Assembly (NCBI RefSeq): GCF_005222485.1
Contig: NZ_CP029078.1
Coordinates: 744,001-808,000 of the forward strand
Length of the DNA stretch: 64,000 bases
DNA from: Streptomyces griseoviridis
GTDB lineage: Bacteria; Actinomycetota; Actinomycetes; Streptomycetales; Streptomycetaceae
Direction: 5' to 3'
Within the stretch, counting starts at the first letter, position 1. Each line of letters begins with the position of its first letter. Below, one piece after another: positions 33,391 through 42,823 of this stretch. The position numbers and the translations under genes are program-made. A model generated the notes under the pieces. That model saw nothing but the letters and a program-made list of their open reading frames with translations. It did not search any database and had not been told where the DNA came from.

Positions 33391-34998
33391 CTACGCGTCC
33401 GCCGGGCGCCGTCCGCGCACCCCGGCCGTGACCGCCCAGCCGAGTCCGCCCGCGGCGATCAGCACCAGGGCGGTCTCGGGCAGCACGCCGAGCCGGGTCG
33501 CGGGCGTCTGCGCCGAGCGCAGCGGCACCTTCTGCACCAGGTGGTCGGCGACGAACATGGCGGTCCTCCGGGTGATGGTGCCGTCCGGCATGATGATCGC
33601 GCTGACGCCGCTGGTGACCGGCACGGTGACGGTCCTGCTGTGCTCGACCGCGCGGACCCGGGACATCGCGAGCTGCTGGTAGGTCATCTCGCTGCGGTCG
33701 AAGGTGGCGTTGTTGCTGGGCACGGAGATGATCTGGGCGCCGTCGGTGACCTCGGAGCGCACCGCCCAGTCGAAGGCCGCCTCGTAGCAGGTGACCAGGC
33801 CGACCTCGGCGCCGCCCATGGCGAAGACGCCGGGCCGGGTGCCGCGGCTGAAGTCCTGGCGGACCATCGACGTCCAGTCGCTGTTGATCGCGCCGATCAG
33901 GGACCGCATCGGCAGGTACTCGCCGAACGGCTGGATCTGCCGCTTGTCGTAGGTGTCGACGGGGCCCTTCCGCGGGTCCCAGAGGATCTGCTCGTTCCAG
34001 AGCTTGCCGTCGCGTTCGACGACCCCGCCGACCGAGATGGGGACGCCGATCGACCTGGCGGCCTCGTCGATGACCGCGCGCGCGTCGGCGTTGGCGAACG
34101 GGTCGACGTCGGAGGAGTTCTCCGGCCACAGCACGAAGTCGGGCCTGGCGACCTTGCCCGCCTCGACGTCGGCGGCCAGCCGCTCCGTCTCCCGCGCGTG
34201 GTAGTCGAGGACGGCCCGGCGCTGGGCGTTGAAATCCAGGCCCGCGCGGGGCACGTTGCCCTGGATGACCGCGACGGTGACGGTGCCGTCCTCCGCCCTG
34301 TCGCTCACCAGGGTCCGGGCGGCGAGCGCGCCCGCCACCGGCAGGACCACGCTGACCAGGGCGACGACGGCGGCCGGCCGCCGTACGGCCCTGGTGCGGC
34401 GGCCCTCGACGGCGAGCCGGACCGTCGCGCAGAGGCCGAAGCCGCACAGCACCACGCCGAAGCCGAGCACCGGGGTGCCGCCGACCGCGGCGAGCGGCAG
34501 GAAGATCCCGTCGGCCTGGCCGAAGGCGACCTTGCCCCAGGGGAAGCCGTGGAAGGGCACGCGCGCGCGTGCCGCCTCGCCCGCGATCCACACCGCCGCC
34601 GCCCACAGCGGCCACCCGGGCAGCCGGGAGACGGCGGCGACACCCGCGCCGACCAGCGCGACGAACAGGGCCTCGATCGCGACCAGCGCGATCCACGGCA
34701 CCGGGCCGACCTCGACACCCGTCCACACCAGCAGCGGCAGCAGGAACCCGAGGCCGAAGAGGTAGCCGAGACCGAGGGCCGCCTTCCAGCCGCGTCCGCG
34801 CAGCACCCAGCCGAAGCCCGCGAAGGCGGGCACGGCGAGCCACCACAGGGGGCGCGGCGGGAAGCTGACGTAGAGCAGCGCTCCGAAGAGGGCGGCGGCG
34901 AGGGCCGGGACGCAGCGCTTCAGACGCGCCGCCCAGGAGACGGGCGCGACCTGCGACGACTGGTCGGAGGTGGCCCCGGAGGGTGCGGTGACGGTCAC
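33391..34998 (-). CDS. lnt: apolipoprotein N-acyltransferase
   Basis: A 535-residue membrane enzyme that adds the third acyl chain to the N-terminal Cys of lipoproteins. About seven N-terminal membrane helices (first near residue 30: CVPALAAALFGALLYVSFPP) precede a carbon-nitrogen-hydrolase domain with the triad Glu (VLWPENSSD), Lys (VDTYDKRQIQPFGEYLP) and Cys (GLVTCYEAAFDWA), then a C-terminal helix. Length is normal. GTG 34998 is chosen because TACACT (-10) ends 6 nt before it, giving a leaderless mRNA; the longer frame to 35085 lacks similarity. It would process lipoproteins such as the sugar-binding protein at 8513. Streptomyces usually carry more than one Lnt. Confidence 0.92.
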   Translation of the reverse strand: MTVTAPSGATSDQSSQVAPVSWAARLKRCVPALAAALFGALLYVSFPPRPLWWLAVPAFAGFGWVLRGRGWKAALGLGYLFGLGFLLPLLVWTGVEVGPVPWIALVAIEALFVALVGAGVAAVSRLPGWPLWAAAVWIAGEAARARVPFHGFPWGKVAFGQADGIFLPLAAVGGTPVLGFGVVLCGFGLCATVRLAVEGRRTRAVRRPAAVVALVSVVLPVAGALAARTLVSDRAEDGTVTVAVIQGNVPRAGLDFNAQRRAVLDYHARETERLAADVEAGKVARPDFVLWPENSSDVDPFANADARAVIDEAARSIGVPISVGGVVERDGKLWNEQILWDPRKGPVDTYDKRQIQPFGEYLPMRSLIGAINSDWTSMVRQDFSRGTRPGVFAMGGAEVGLVTCYEAAFDWAVRSEVTDGAQIISVPSNNATFDRSEMTYQQLAMSRVRAVEHSRTVTVPVTSGVSAIIMPDGTITRRTAMFVADHLVQKVPLRSAQTPATRLGVLPETALVLIAAGGLGWAVTAGVRGRRPADA

Positions 34999-35209
34999 CC
35001 GGGGAGTGTACGGCGCGTGACCATGGAGCCGACAGCGCGGCCCTGGGCGCCGGACGGCGGGACGGACCGGGGTGGGCGGTCGCATCCTTCCTGGGTGGCT
35101 CTGCCCAACTCATCCCCAAAACGCCCCTCAGCCGTTACGGTGGCCGAAACCCCCGTCGTCCGGTCGCCGCGCGCCCGGCCGGCGGGGCCGTACTGGGTCG
35201 GGGGGCGGG

Positions 35210-36292
35210 GTGGCTGTCACCGGGTTGACGTCCGACGGTGGTCCTGGGGAGGACCCCGAGAGACGAAACGTTTCTGATGCGGCGGGCGTGGTGGTCCTCG
35301 GGGCCTGTGCCGCGTGGTCGCTGATCTCCGCGGGCGCCCACGACGGGCGTCCCGAGGGTGTGCTGCTCGCGATCCTCGCGGTGGCCGCCGGGTACGCGGC
35401 GGGCCGGATCGGCGGGGTGCTGCTGCCGGTCGGCACGCCCTGCGCGGCGGCGCTCGCCGGGCTGGTGCTGACGGTCGCCGTACCGCACCTGGCCCCCGGT
35501 CCGCGGTTCGCCGCGCCGCTCGGCCAGGCGGGCGCCACCGCCGGCCTGCTGGCCCTCAGCACGGGGGCCGCGTGCTGCGCCGCGTGGAGCGCCGGCAACC
35601 GGGCCGCGCGGCCGGCCCTCGGCGCGCTGGCCGTGGCGATCACGGTGACCGCGGCCGTCGTCGGTTCGATGGCCGGATTCGTCGCCTGCGCCGCCGTCCT
35701 GCTGTGCTCGGTGGCCGCCGGACGGCTGCGCGGGCGCGGCCCCTGGCTCGCCGGTGCGGCCGTGACGGTCGCCGCGGCGACCGGACTGACCTGGGCACTC
35801 GCCGGGGACTCGGTACCCGAGGGGCCGTCCGACGCGCTGGCGGGGCAGCTGACGGGACACCGGATCGAGCTGTGGCGTGACGCACTGCGCCTGGCGCGCG
35901 ACCACCCGGCCCTCGGGGTGGGCCCCGGCCGTTTCGGCGAGCTGAGCACGGCGGCGACCGGCATCGCGGCCCCTGACGGCCGCCCGCACTCGGCGCCGCT
36001 GCAACTCGCCGCCGAGCAGGGAGTCGTCGGTGTGGTGCTGCTCGCGGCGGGGTTCTGCTGGGTGCTGTACGCCCTGTGGCGTTCGCCGCGCCCCACCCCG
36101 GTGGTGCTCACGGCGGCCGCCGCGCTGACCGTCCTCGCGGTGGTCGCCACTGTCGGCAACGCGCTCAGCTTCTCCGCCGTGGCGGTCGGCGCGGGTCTCC
36201 TAGCGGGTCTCGCGACGGCGCGGCCGCCGGCCGAGGAGCCGACGTGCGAGAGGCAGGACGTACCGGTGTGGGACGACCGGCTGACGCCGTGA
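35210..36292 (+). CDS. O-antigen ligase-like polytopic membrane protein
   Basis: A 360-residue protein with about ten hydrophobic helices and one extracytoplasmic loop carrying GHRIELWRDALRLARDHPALGVGPGRFGEL, which resembles the Wzy/WaaL C-terminal loop (R-x-x-x-W ... G-x-G-x-G-x-F). Such proteins transfer or polymerise lipid-linked glycans at the outer face of the membrane. Gram-positive members are of uncertain function. The GTG at 35210 is preceded by GGGGGCGGGG; the upstream open frame is Pro/Arg-rich and not conserved-looking. A neighbouring glycosyltransferase at 37798 could belong to the same glycan pathway, but there is no operon link. Confidence 0.75.
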   Translation: MAVTGLTSDGGPGEDPERRNVSDAAGVVVLGACAAWSLISAGAHDGRPEGVLLAILAVAAGYAAGRIGGVLLPVGTPCAAALAGLVLTVAVPHLAPGPRFAAPLGQAGATAGLLALSTGAACCAAWSAGNRAARPALGALAVAITVTAAVVGSMAGFVACAAVLLCSVAAGRLRGRGPWLAGAAVTVAAATGLTWALAGDSVPEGPSDALAGQLTGHRIELWRDALRLARDHPALGVGPGRFGELSTAATGIAAPDGRPHSAPLQLAAEQGVVGVVLLAAGFCWVLYALWRSPRPTPVVLTAAAALTVLAVVATVGNALSFSAVAVGAGLLAGLATARPPAEEPTCERQDVPVWDDRLTP

Positions 36293-36302
36293 GCGGGTGG
36301 GC

Positions 36303-36848
36303 TCAGCGCACCGTGCCGGGGGTGGCCGGCCGCAGCCGGTCCCTGATCACCAGGACGGCGGCCTCGGCGTCGTCCACGGTGATGGTGAAGCTGTGGCCGT
36401 CCCACAGCCGCAGCACCACGCCCTCGCCGCGCCGCACCACGACGGCGGTGCCCTTCTCGGGCCGCCAGCGGTAGCCCCAGCCGCCCCACTGGCGCGGGGT
36501 GACGTACGGGGCGAAGTCGGCGCCGGCCACCTGGGTGAGCGGAATGCGGCGGCGCGGCAGCCCGATGTGGCCGCAGCGCACCTCCACGGAGTCCTGGTCG
36601 AGCCGCAGGTCGACGTGGACGAAGGCGAGGGTGCCGAAGAGGATCAGCAGCCCGGCGGCGATGCAGCCGACGACGGCCATGGCGAGCGGGGCGACCCCCG
36701 AGGTCCACGCGGAGTCGACGGCCAGCTCGATGCCGAGCGCGAGGAAGGCCGCGCCGCCGACCGCGAGCAGCCACTGGACGCGGTTGGTCGCGCGTCCCGT
36801 CCAGACGTCGGGATGCGGGGTGATGTCGCCGTCGAGGTGGTCCCTCAT
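36303..36848 (-). CDS. two-TM membrane protein with PH-like domain
   Basis: A 181-residue protein: about 25 cytoplasmic residues, two membrane helices (WLLAVGGAAFLALGIELAV; LAMAVVGCIAAGLLILFGTLAFV) and a C-terminal soluble beta-rich domain (LRLDQDSVEVRCGHIGLPRRRIPLTQVAGADFAP; YRWRPEKGTAVVVRRGEGVVLRLWDGHSFTITVDDAEAAVLVIRDRL) resembling bacterial PH domains. ATG 36848 lies 7 nt after TAATCT, giving a leaderless mRNA, and is preferred to the GTG 18 nt upstream. Function unknown; such proteins are common single genes in actinomycetes. Confidence 0.75.
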   Translation of the reverse strand: MRDHLDGDITPHPDVWTGRATNRVQWLLAVGGAAFLALGIELAVDSAWTSGVAPLAMAVVGCIAAGLLILFGTLAFVHVDLRLDQDSVEVRCGHIGLPRRRIPLTQVAGADFAPYVTPRQWGGWGYRWRPEKGTAVVVRRGEGVVLRLWDGHSFTITVDDAEAAVLVIRDRLRPATPGTVR

Positions 36849-36953
36849 GGCTACGAGATTACCCACGTTTCGGCGCGCGGGTCCCGGGTCGGGGAGAGTG
36901 GTTCCGCCGACCGGGGGTGCCCGGAGCCACTCGCTCCGCTTCCGTCCCCGTGG

Positions 36954-37739
36954 TCAGCGCGCGGGCGTGACCGCCTGGAGGAACCGGCCTTCGGCGTACG
37001 CGAGGGCGGGATCGGGGAGGCTGCCCTCATGGCCGCTGAGCAGCACCGTCAGGGTGCCGCTCGTCTGCACGCCGGTGACCGGCTGCGCGCCGAGCCTGCG
37101 CAGCGCCTGGGCGGCGACGGCGCCCGCGGAGCCGTGCAGCACGAGCGGCGGGCGGCCGGGGCGCTGGACGGCGTTGCGGATGCGTTCGGCGACGAGTTCG
37201 TAGTGGGTGCAGCCGAGGACGACGGTCGTCACGTCGTCCGGGGTGAGCGCCGCGGCGGCGGTGACCGCGGCGTCGACGGCGGCGGCGTCCGCGTGCTCCA
37301 CGGCCTCGGCGAGACCGTGGCAGGGCACCTCGGTGACCCGGACCCCGCCGGCGAAGTCGGCGATCAGGTCGCGCTGGTAGGGGCTGCCGGTGGTGGCCGG
37401 GGTCGCCCAGATCGCGAGCGGCCCGCCGCCCGCCGCGGCCGGCTTGATCGCCGGGACCGTGCCGATGACCGGCAGGGCGGGTTCGAGGCGGGCCCGCAGG
37501 GTGGGCAGCGCGTGGACGGTGGCGGTGTTGCAGCCGACGATCAGGGCGTCGGGCCGGTGCGCGGCGGCGGCCTGCGCGACGGCGAGGGCCCGCCGGGTGA
37601 GGTCCTGCGGTGTCCGCGGGCCCCAGGGCATGCCCTCCGGATCGAGGGAGAGCACGAGATCTGCGTCGGGCCGCAGACGCCGTACCGCGGCGGTGGCCGC
37701 CAGTAGACCGATTCCGGAGTCCATGAGCGCGATCTTCAC
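36954..37739 (-). CDS. aspartate/glutamate racemase-family protein (MurI-like)
   Basis: A 261-residue protein with the cofactor-independent racemase fold. Both catalytic cysteines are present: LIVGCNTATVHAL (first) and VVLGCTHYELVAERI (second), together with the N-terminal LMDSGIGLLAATAAVRRL. It would interconvert L- and D-glutamate or a related amino acid. GTG 37739 follows TATCGT by 6 nt (leaderless) and diverges from the HpnB-like gene. It is probably a paralogue of the housekeeping MurI because the family motif DSGVGGL is altered to DSGIGLL. Substrate is not certain. Confidence 0.85.
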   Translation of the reverse strand: MKIALMDSGIGLLAATAAVRRLRPDADLVLSLDPEGMPWGPRTPQDLTRRALAVAQAAAAHRPDALIVGCNTATVHALPTLRARLEPALPVIGTVPAIKPAAAGGGPLAIWATPATTGSPYQRDLIADFAGGVRVTEVPCHGLAEAVEHADAAAVDAAVTAAAALTPDDVTTVVLGCTHYELVAERIRNAVQRPGRPPLVLHGSAGAVAAQALRRLGAQPVTGVQTSGTLTVLLSGHEGSLPDPALAYAEGRFLQAVTPAR

Positions 37740-37797
37740 CCGGCCACGATAGACGATGAGCCGGTGACGGCCCGTCCGATGGGGCAGACTTCGCGAG

Positions 37798-38988
37798 GTG
37801 AGCGCCATCGTGTGGATCGCCGCCGTGTCCCTCGTCGCCTGGCTGTGGCTGCTGCTGTGCCAGGGCTTCTTCTGGCGCACGGACGTCAGGCTGCCGCCCC
37901 GCGAGGATCCGGGGCGGTGGCCGTCGGTGTGCGTGGTGGTGCCCGCGCGCGACGAGGCGGCCGTGCTGCCCGCGAGCCTGCCGTCGCTGCTCGCGCAGGA
38001 CTATCCGGGCCCGGCCGAGGTCTTCCTCGTCGACGACGGCAGCACCGACGGCACCGGGGAAGTGGCCCGCGCGCTGGCCGCGGAGCACGGCGGGCTGCCC
38101 CTGACAATCACCTCCCCCGGCGAACCGCCCGCGGGCTGGACGGGGAAGCTGTGGGCGGTGCGGCACGGCATCGCGCTCACCCGCGCGCGTGAGCCGGAGT
38201 TCCTGCTGCTGACGGACGCGGACATCGCGCACGCCCCCGACAGCCTGCGGACGCTGGTCGCGGCGGCCGGCTCGGACGGCTCAGGCCGGTTCGACCTGGT
38301 CTCGCAGATGGCGCGGCTGCGGGTGGAGAGCGGCTGGGAGCGGCTGGTGGTGCCGGCCTTCGTCTACTTCTTCGCCCAGCTCTATCCGTTCCGCCGGATC
38401 GGCCGGGCGGGGTCACGGACGGCAGCGGCGGCGGGCGGCTGTGTGCTGCTGCGCGCGGACGTCGCCGAGCGGGCGCGGATCCCGGACGCGATCCGGCACG
38501 CCGTCATCGACGACGTGGCGCTCGCGCGGGCGGTCAAGGGCGCCGGCGGTCGTGTCTGGCTGGGGCTGGCCGAGCGGGTGGACAGCGTGCGGCCCTATCC
38601 CCGGCTGGACGACCTGTGGCGGATGGTGTCGCGCAGCGCCTACGCCCAACTGCGGCACTCCCCCGCGCTGTTGGCCGGGACGGTGGCCGGTCTCGCGCTG
38701 GTCTACCTGGTGCCGCCGGTGGCGCTCGCGGTGGGCCTGGCGGCCGGGAACGCGGCCGTGGCGGTGCCCGGCGGGCTCGCCTGGCTGGTGATGACGGGCA
38801 CCTATCTGCCGATGCTGCGGTACTACGGACTGCCGTCCCGGCTCGCCCCGCTGCTGCCGTTCACCGCGTTCCTCTACCTGCTGATGACGGTGGACTCGGC
38901 GGTGCGGCACTACCGGGGGCGCGGCGCGGCCTGGAAGGGCCGCACCTACGCGCGCCCCGCGCCGGTCACGGACGAGCCGTCGCCCTGA
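37798..38988 (+). CDS. hpnB: HpnB-like membrane glycosyltransferase (GT2)
   Basis: A 396-residue protein with one N-terminal membrane helix, a GT-A domain (SVCVVVPARDEAAVLPASLPSLLAQDYPG; VFLVDDGSTDGTG; LLLTDADIAHAPDS with the DxD metal site; VIDDVALARAVKGAGG), three C-terminal membrane helices and a terminal WKGRTY. This arrangement matches hopene-associated glycosyltransferase HpnB. No squalene-hopene genes lie in the window, so a hopanoid role is not supported by context. GTG 37798 follows CAGACT by 7 nt, implying a leaderless mRNA, and diverges from the MurI-like gene. Acceptor unknown. Confidence 0.85.
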   Translation: MSAIVWIAAVSLVAWLWLLLCQGFFWRTDVRLPPREDPGRWPSVCVVVPARDEAAVLPASLPSLLAQDYPGPAEVFLVDDGSTDGTGEVARALAAEHGGLPLTITSPGEPPAGWTGKLWAVRHGIALTRAREPEFLLLTDADIAHAPDSLRTLVAAAGSDGSGRFDLVSQMARLRVESGWERLVVPAFVYFFAQLYPFRRIGRAGSRTAAAAGGCVLLRADVAERARIPDAIRHAVIDDVALARAVKGAGGRVWLGLAERVDSVRPYPRLDDLWRMVSRSAYAQLRHSPALLAGTVAGLALVYLVPPVALAVGLAAGNAAVAVPGGLAWLVMTGTYLPMLRYYGLPSRLAPLLPFTAFLYLLMTVDSAVRHYRGRGAAWKGRTYARPAPVTDEPSP

Positions 38989-39001
38989 CCGGCGCGGGAG
39001 G

Positions 39002-40300
39002 TCACTTGCGGCCGGGTGTCCAGTTCATGCCCCAGCCGTAGACGTGGTCTATGGTCCGCTGCGGGCTGACCCCGCGTTCGGGCACCAGGTAGCGGGCCTC
39101 GCGCTGGACCATCAGGTCGTCGCCCGTGTTGGTGAGCAGGGCGAGGGCGCAGACGGTGGACGGGACGGTGCACTCGTCGAGCGAGAAGTCGATCGGCGCC
39201 CCGAACTGCGGTTGCAGGGTGACCGTGGCGTGCAGGTCGGCGAAGGAGCGCGCGCCCTCGTAGATGGTGACGAAGACGAGGATGCGCCGGAAGTCGCGGG
39301 TGTGGTCGAGGTTGACGGTGAGGTTCTCGCCGCTCTCGACGGCGCCCGTGCGGTCGTCGCCGTCGAGGTGGATGTACGGCGGGCGGTGCAGGGCGCCGAA
39401 GGAGTTGCCGAGGGCCTGCACCACGCCCTTCCTGCCGTCGGTGAGTTCGTAGAGGGCGCACAGGTCGAGGTCGAGGTCCGCGTGCCGGGCGACGGCCCGG
39501 CCGCGCTTGCTGCCCCACCCCGAGAACTGTTTGCGCGACTGCCAGTTGAGGTTCACGCGCAGCGCGCCCGAGGTGCCGCCCTGCTTGGCGAGCGAGACCG
39601 CGGGGGCCGCCTTGGTGAGCGTGACCTTGGTCAGCCGGACCGGCGCGGCGGGCGCGACCGGCGGCGGGGTGACCGGCGGGGGCGGGGCGACGGGCGGAGC
39701 GGCCGGGGGTGGCGGGGCAACCGGGTTGTGGGGTGCGGGAGTTGCGGAGGGTGGCGGCGGTGCGGCGGCGGGCGCGCGCTGCGGCTCGTCGACCGTGATG
39801 CCGAAGTCGGTGGCGAGGCCCTCGAGTCCCGTGCTGTAGCCCTGGCCGACGGCGCGGAATTTCCAGGCGCCCTGGCGGCGGTAGAACTCACCGAGCAGGA
39901 AAGCGGTTTCGACGCTCGCGCCCGCACTGTCGAAACGAGCGATCACACCGCCCTGGGCCGCGTCGGTGACCTCGATGTAGAGGCCGGGGACGCTCCCGAA
40001 CGTCCCGCCGTCGGCGGAGGCCACGAGGACGATCTTCTCGACGGCGGGCTCCACGCGCGCGAGGTCGACGAGCAGGGTGTCGGTGACGCTGCCGCCGCCG
40101 TCCCGCTTGCCCTCGTGGCGGACCGCTCCCGAGGTGTGGGCGGGCTGGTTGTAGAAGACGAAGTCGCCGTCGGAGCGCACCTTTCCGCCAACCAGCAGCA
40201 GGGCCGAGGCGTCCGCGTCGGGCACTTCGGGCCCCGACCGCCAGCCCAGCTCGACGCGGAGCGCCGTCGTCGGCACCGGCGTGTTCTGCCCCTTCGCCAT
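39002..40300 (-). CDS. two-domain TerD-family protein with proline-rich linker
   Basis: A 432-residue cytoplasmic protein. Residues 8-180 are a TerD domain ([103 protein letters not shown]) with the Asp-rich calcium-binding segments. A linker of Pro/Ala/Val repeats (about 190-240) joins a second, divergent TerD-like domain ([45 protein letters not shown]). TerD proteins take part in tellurite, stress and surface-signalling modules. GAAGAG lies 6 nt before ATG 40300. It stands alone, without the other ter genes. Confidence 0.9.
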   Translation of the reverse strand: MAKGQNTPVPTTALRVELGWRSGPEVPDADASALLLVGGKVRSDGDFVFYNQPAHTSGAVRHEGKRDGGGSVTDTLLVDLARVEPAVEKIVLVASADGGTFGSVPGLYIEVTDAAQGGVIARFDSAGASVETAFLLGEFYRRQGAWKFRAVGQGYSTGLEGLATDFGITVDEPQRAPAAAPPPPSATPAPHNPVAPPPPAAPPVAPPPPVTPPPVAPAAPVRLTKVTLTKAAPAVSLAKQGGTSGALRVNLNWQSRKQFSGWGSKRGRAVARHADLDLDLCALYELTDGRKGVVQALGNSFGALHRPPYIHLDGDDRTGAVESGENLTVNLDHTRDFRRILVFVTIYEGARSFADLHATVTLQPQFGAPIDFSLDECTVPSTVCALALLTNTGDDLMVQREARYLVPERGVSPQRTIDHVYGWGMNWTPGRK

Positions 40301-40598
40301 GGTCATCTCTTCGCCCCCATCACGTGTCACCGCACCGGGCCGTGTCCCGGCTGCCGTTCGGGTACTTCCACGCACAACCTATTCTCCAGGGCCGCGAAGT
40401 CCCACGAGGGGCACGGGAAGACGCCCGTCAACCTCCGGTAACCCGTGCGGAACTTGGGCTTTACACGATCCGAACGCGGGTACCCGCCCCTTTTTGGCAA
40501 GTTCGCTCGCATTGGGGATACGCGACTACCCCCGACACGGAAAACAACCCTCTTATCGGTCTCCCCAACCAGCACATCGTGGGCTTAACTTATGTGCC
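40301..40598. other. 298-nt intergenic region between divergent TerD and Pro/Gln-rich genes
   Basis: AT content is higher than average from about 40440 to 40598. TAACTT (40586-40591) ends 7 nt before the ATG at 40599, a leaderless start. On the other strand, TAGGTT about 80 nt before the TerD start is a possible -10. No RNA gene or hairpin seen. Confidence 0.4.
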
Positions 40599-41027
40599 AT
40601 GACCTCCCCCCGCTCCACTTATGGCGGCGGCTTCTACTCCGCCTCCTTCCCGGACACTCCGATCTACGACCGGCTCGTGGCCGAGCGGGGCACCCCGCAG
40701 ATCGCGCCGATCCGGGTCCCCGCGGCCTACGACATCCCGAGCAGCCACCTGCCCGCGCTGCCGTCGGCCCTGCCCGCCCTCCCGGCGGGACCGTCCCAGC
40801 CCGTCTACGGCTACCCCCAGACGGCCCAGCCCGCCCCGCTCCAGCAGGCCCCGGCGGCCTACATCCCGCCGCAGGCCGTGCCGCGCGGATACCCCGGCCA
40901 GCAGCAGCCGCAGCCCCAGCGCCCGATGCCCTCCGGTTACGAGGCGATGCGCCCCGCGGCTCCCCGGCCCGCCCCGGCCCAGTACCAGGACCCGTACAGC
41001 AACCAGCAGCAGTACCGCGGTTACTGA
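40599..41027 (+). CDS. Pro/Gln/Tyr-rich hypothetical protein
   Basis: A 142-residue protein of low complexity. The first 45 residues look conserved in style (YGGGFYSASFPDTPIYDRLVAERGTPQIAPIRVP), the rest is Pro, Gln, Ala and Tyr-rich and probably disordered (YGYPQTAQPAPLQQAPAAYIPPQ; PYSNQQQYRGY). No signal or membrane segment. The ATG is 7 nt after a TAACTT -10, so the mRNA is probably leaderless. I recall such short proteins with a conserved 'YDRLVAERGTPQIAPIRVPA' segment in many Streptomyces, without function. The MOSC gene follows 44 nt downstream. Confidence 0.75.
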   Translation: MTSPRSTYGGGFYSASFPDTPIYDRLVAERGTPQIAPIRVPAAYDIPSSHLPALPSALPALPAGPSQPVYGYPQTAQPAPLQQAPAAYIPPQAVPRGYPGQQQPQPQRPMPSGYEAMRPAAPRPAPAQYQDPYSNQQQYRGY

Positions 41028-41071
41028 GTCGCCGCGCGCCGACTGTCAGTGCGGCCTGGCACGATGAGGTC

Positions 41072-41986
41072 ATGGGGAACGCACGGCTGAGGTCGATCCA
41101 TGTCCATCCGGTCAAGTCGCTCCGGGGCATCGCGCCCCGGCAGGCCGAGGTGGAGCCCTGGGGGCTGGCCGGAGACCGCCGCTGGGTGCTGATCGACGAC
41201 AGGGGAAGGGTCGTCACACAGCGTCAGTGCCCGCGCCTGGCACAAGCCGCCGCCGAGCCACTGCCCGGCGGCGGCGTCCGGCTGTCCGCGCCCGGCCTGC
41301 CGGTTCTCGACGTCGCGCCGCCCCGCTGGGCGCGGACGGTACGGGTGGAGATCTTCCGTGACGAGGTCGCGGGCGTCCCGGCCGAGGACCCCGCCGCGCA
41401 CGCCTGGGTCAGCCGCTGCCTCGGCGCACAGACCCGCCTGGTGCACATGGACGACCCCGCCGTCCGCAGACCCGTGGACCCCGCCTACGCGAGGCCCGGC
41501 GAGACCGTCTCCTTCGCCGACGGCTATCCCCTGCTGCTCACCACCACGGCCTCCCTCGACGCCCTCAACTCCCTGATCTCACAAGGCGATCACCCGGACG
41601 AGGGCCCCCTGCCGATGAACCGCTTCCGGCCCAACGTGGTGGTCGAGGGCACCACCCCCTGGGCCGAGGACGGCTGGACGCGGCTGGCGATCGGCGAGGT
41701 CGTCCTGCGGGTCGCGAAGAGCTGCGGGCGGTGCGTGGTGACCACCACCGACCAGACGACCGGCGCGCGGGGCAAGGAGCCGCTGCGCACGCTCAGCGGA
41801 CACCGCCGGTTCGGCACCAGGCTGGTCTTCGGGCAGAACCTGGTGCCGCTGAACCGCGGCACGATCCAGGTCGGTGACCAGGTCACCGTCCTCGAAGAGG
41901 GCCCTCCGCCCGCCGTGCCCGGTGATCGGGACAGGACGGCCGAGCCGGGAACCGGCGCCGGGGTACGGCGCGTTGGGATGAGGTGA
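41072..41986 (+). CDS. MOSC-domain protein (YcbX/mARC type)
   Basis: A 304-residue protein with an N-terminal beta-barrel domain (LRSIHVHPVKSLRGIAPRQAEVEPWGLAGDRRWVLID) and a C-terminal MOSC domain (NRFRPNVVVEG; KSCGRCVVTTTDQTTG with the conserved cysteine that binds molybdenum cofactor; GQNLVPLNRGTIQVGDQV). Relatives reduce N-hydroxylated compounds using a flavin or ferredoxin partner; here there is no fused ferredoxin. ATG 41072 follows GATGAGGTC. It stands between two unrelated small genes. Enzyme family is clear, partner unknown. Confidence 0.88.
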   Translation: MGNARLRSIHVHPVKSLRGIAPRQAEVEPWGLAGDRRWVLIDDRGRVVTQRQCPRLAQAAAEPLPGGGVRLSAPGLPVLDVAPPRWARTVRVEIFRDEVAGVPAEDPAAHAWVSRCLGAQTRLVHMDDPAVRRPVDPAYARPGETVSFADGYPLLLTTTASLDALNSLISQGDHPDEGPLPMNRFRPNVVVEGTTPWAEDGWTRLAIGEVVLRVAKSCGRCVVTTTDQTTGARGKEPLRTLSGHRRFGTRLVFGQNLVPLNRGTIQVGDQVTVLEEGPPPAVPGDRDRTAEPGTGAGVRRVGMR

Positions 41987-42109
41987 AGGGGGCACCGCGG
42001 CGGGTGGGCGAGGGCCGGGGAAGGTGATTTCGCTCTCTCTTTCGGCGGTCGGCACCGGTCGGGGCGGTGCGAGGGGTTATCACGGAGAGCGAGAAGGGGG
42101 TGTTCGACG

Positions 42110-42715
42110 GTGCGAGCGATGGGCGGACTCTGGCGGTGGCGGCACAACCCGCTGCGCCGTGCGACCGACCTGGTCGAAGCGTGGCTCGCGCTGACGTCCC
42201 TGCTGCTGATCCTCCTGGTCGCACCGGTGATCGGCACGCTCGTCGGCGGCCTCGCCCAGGACACCCTGCAGCGCTCCGTCCGGGACCAGATCAGAACCCG
42301 GCACCTGGTGACGGCGACCGTCGTCCGCAAGCTGTCCCGCTCCCCGCTGGACACCGACCCCGAGACGTCGTCGGCGCACGACCTGCGCAACCGGGTGATC
42401 GCCGACTGGACCGCTCCGGACGGCTCGTTCCACCACGGGCCCACCCTCGTGGAGGGCAAGTCAGCCGACCCGGGCGACCGGTTCGCGATGTGGACGGACG
42501 CGCACGGCGCCGTCGTCGCCCGCCCGCTCGACCCGGCGACCGCCACCACCCACGCCGTCCTCGCCGGCATCGGCGCGGCGCTGCTCACCGCGGGCGCGGT
42601 CGAGGCCGCCAGGCGACTGCTGGTGTGGCGCATGGTCCGTCGCAGATACGCCCGTTGGGACCAGGAGTGGGAGCGGGCGGGTCCCGACTGGGGCAGGACC
42701 GGCGCCGGCAGCTGA
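42110..42715 (+). CDS. two-TM membrane protein, Rv1733c-like
   Basis: A 201-residue membrane protein. It starts with a basic stretch GLWRWRHNPLRRATDLVEAWLAL that runs into helix one (TSLLLILLVAPVIGTLVGGLA), has an extracytoplasmic domain of about 90 residues, then helix two (HAVLAGIGAALLTAGAVEAA) and a basic tail (RRLLVWRMVRRRYARWDQEW). This layout and the RRNPLRR-x-xDxxE motif match the actinobacterial Rv1733c family, of unknown function. GTG 42110 is preceded by AGAAGGGGG. Solo gene. Confidence 0.75.
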   Translation: MRAMGGLWRWRHNPLRRATDLVEAWLALTSLLLILLVAPVIGTLVGGLAQDTLQRSVRDQIRTRHLVTATVVRKLSRSPLDTDPETSSAHDLRNRVIADWTAPDGSFHHGPTLVEGKSADPGDRFAMWTDAHGAVVARPLDPATATTHAVLAGIGAALLTAGAVEAARRLLVWRMVRRRYARWDQEWERAGPDWGRTGAGS

Positions 42716-42823
42716 CCGCACACGGCTCTGGTCAACCCACCGCCCGCGCGCACGCTACGGTGGACCGGCCGACACGCTTTCGGCATCGACCCGCGTACGA
42801 CGAGGTGGGGGCAGAGCAACGCC

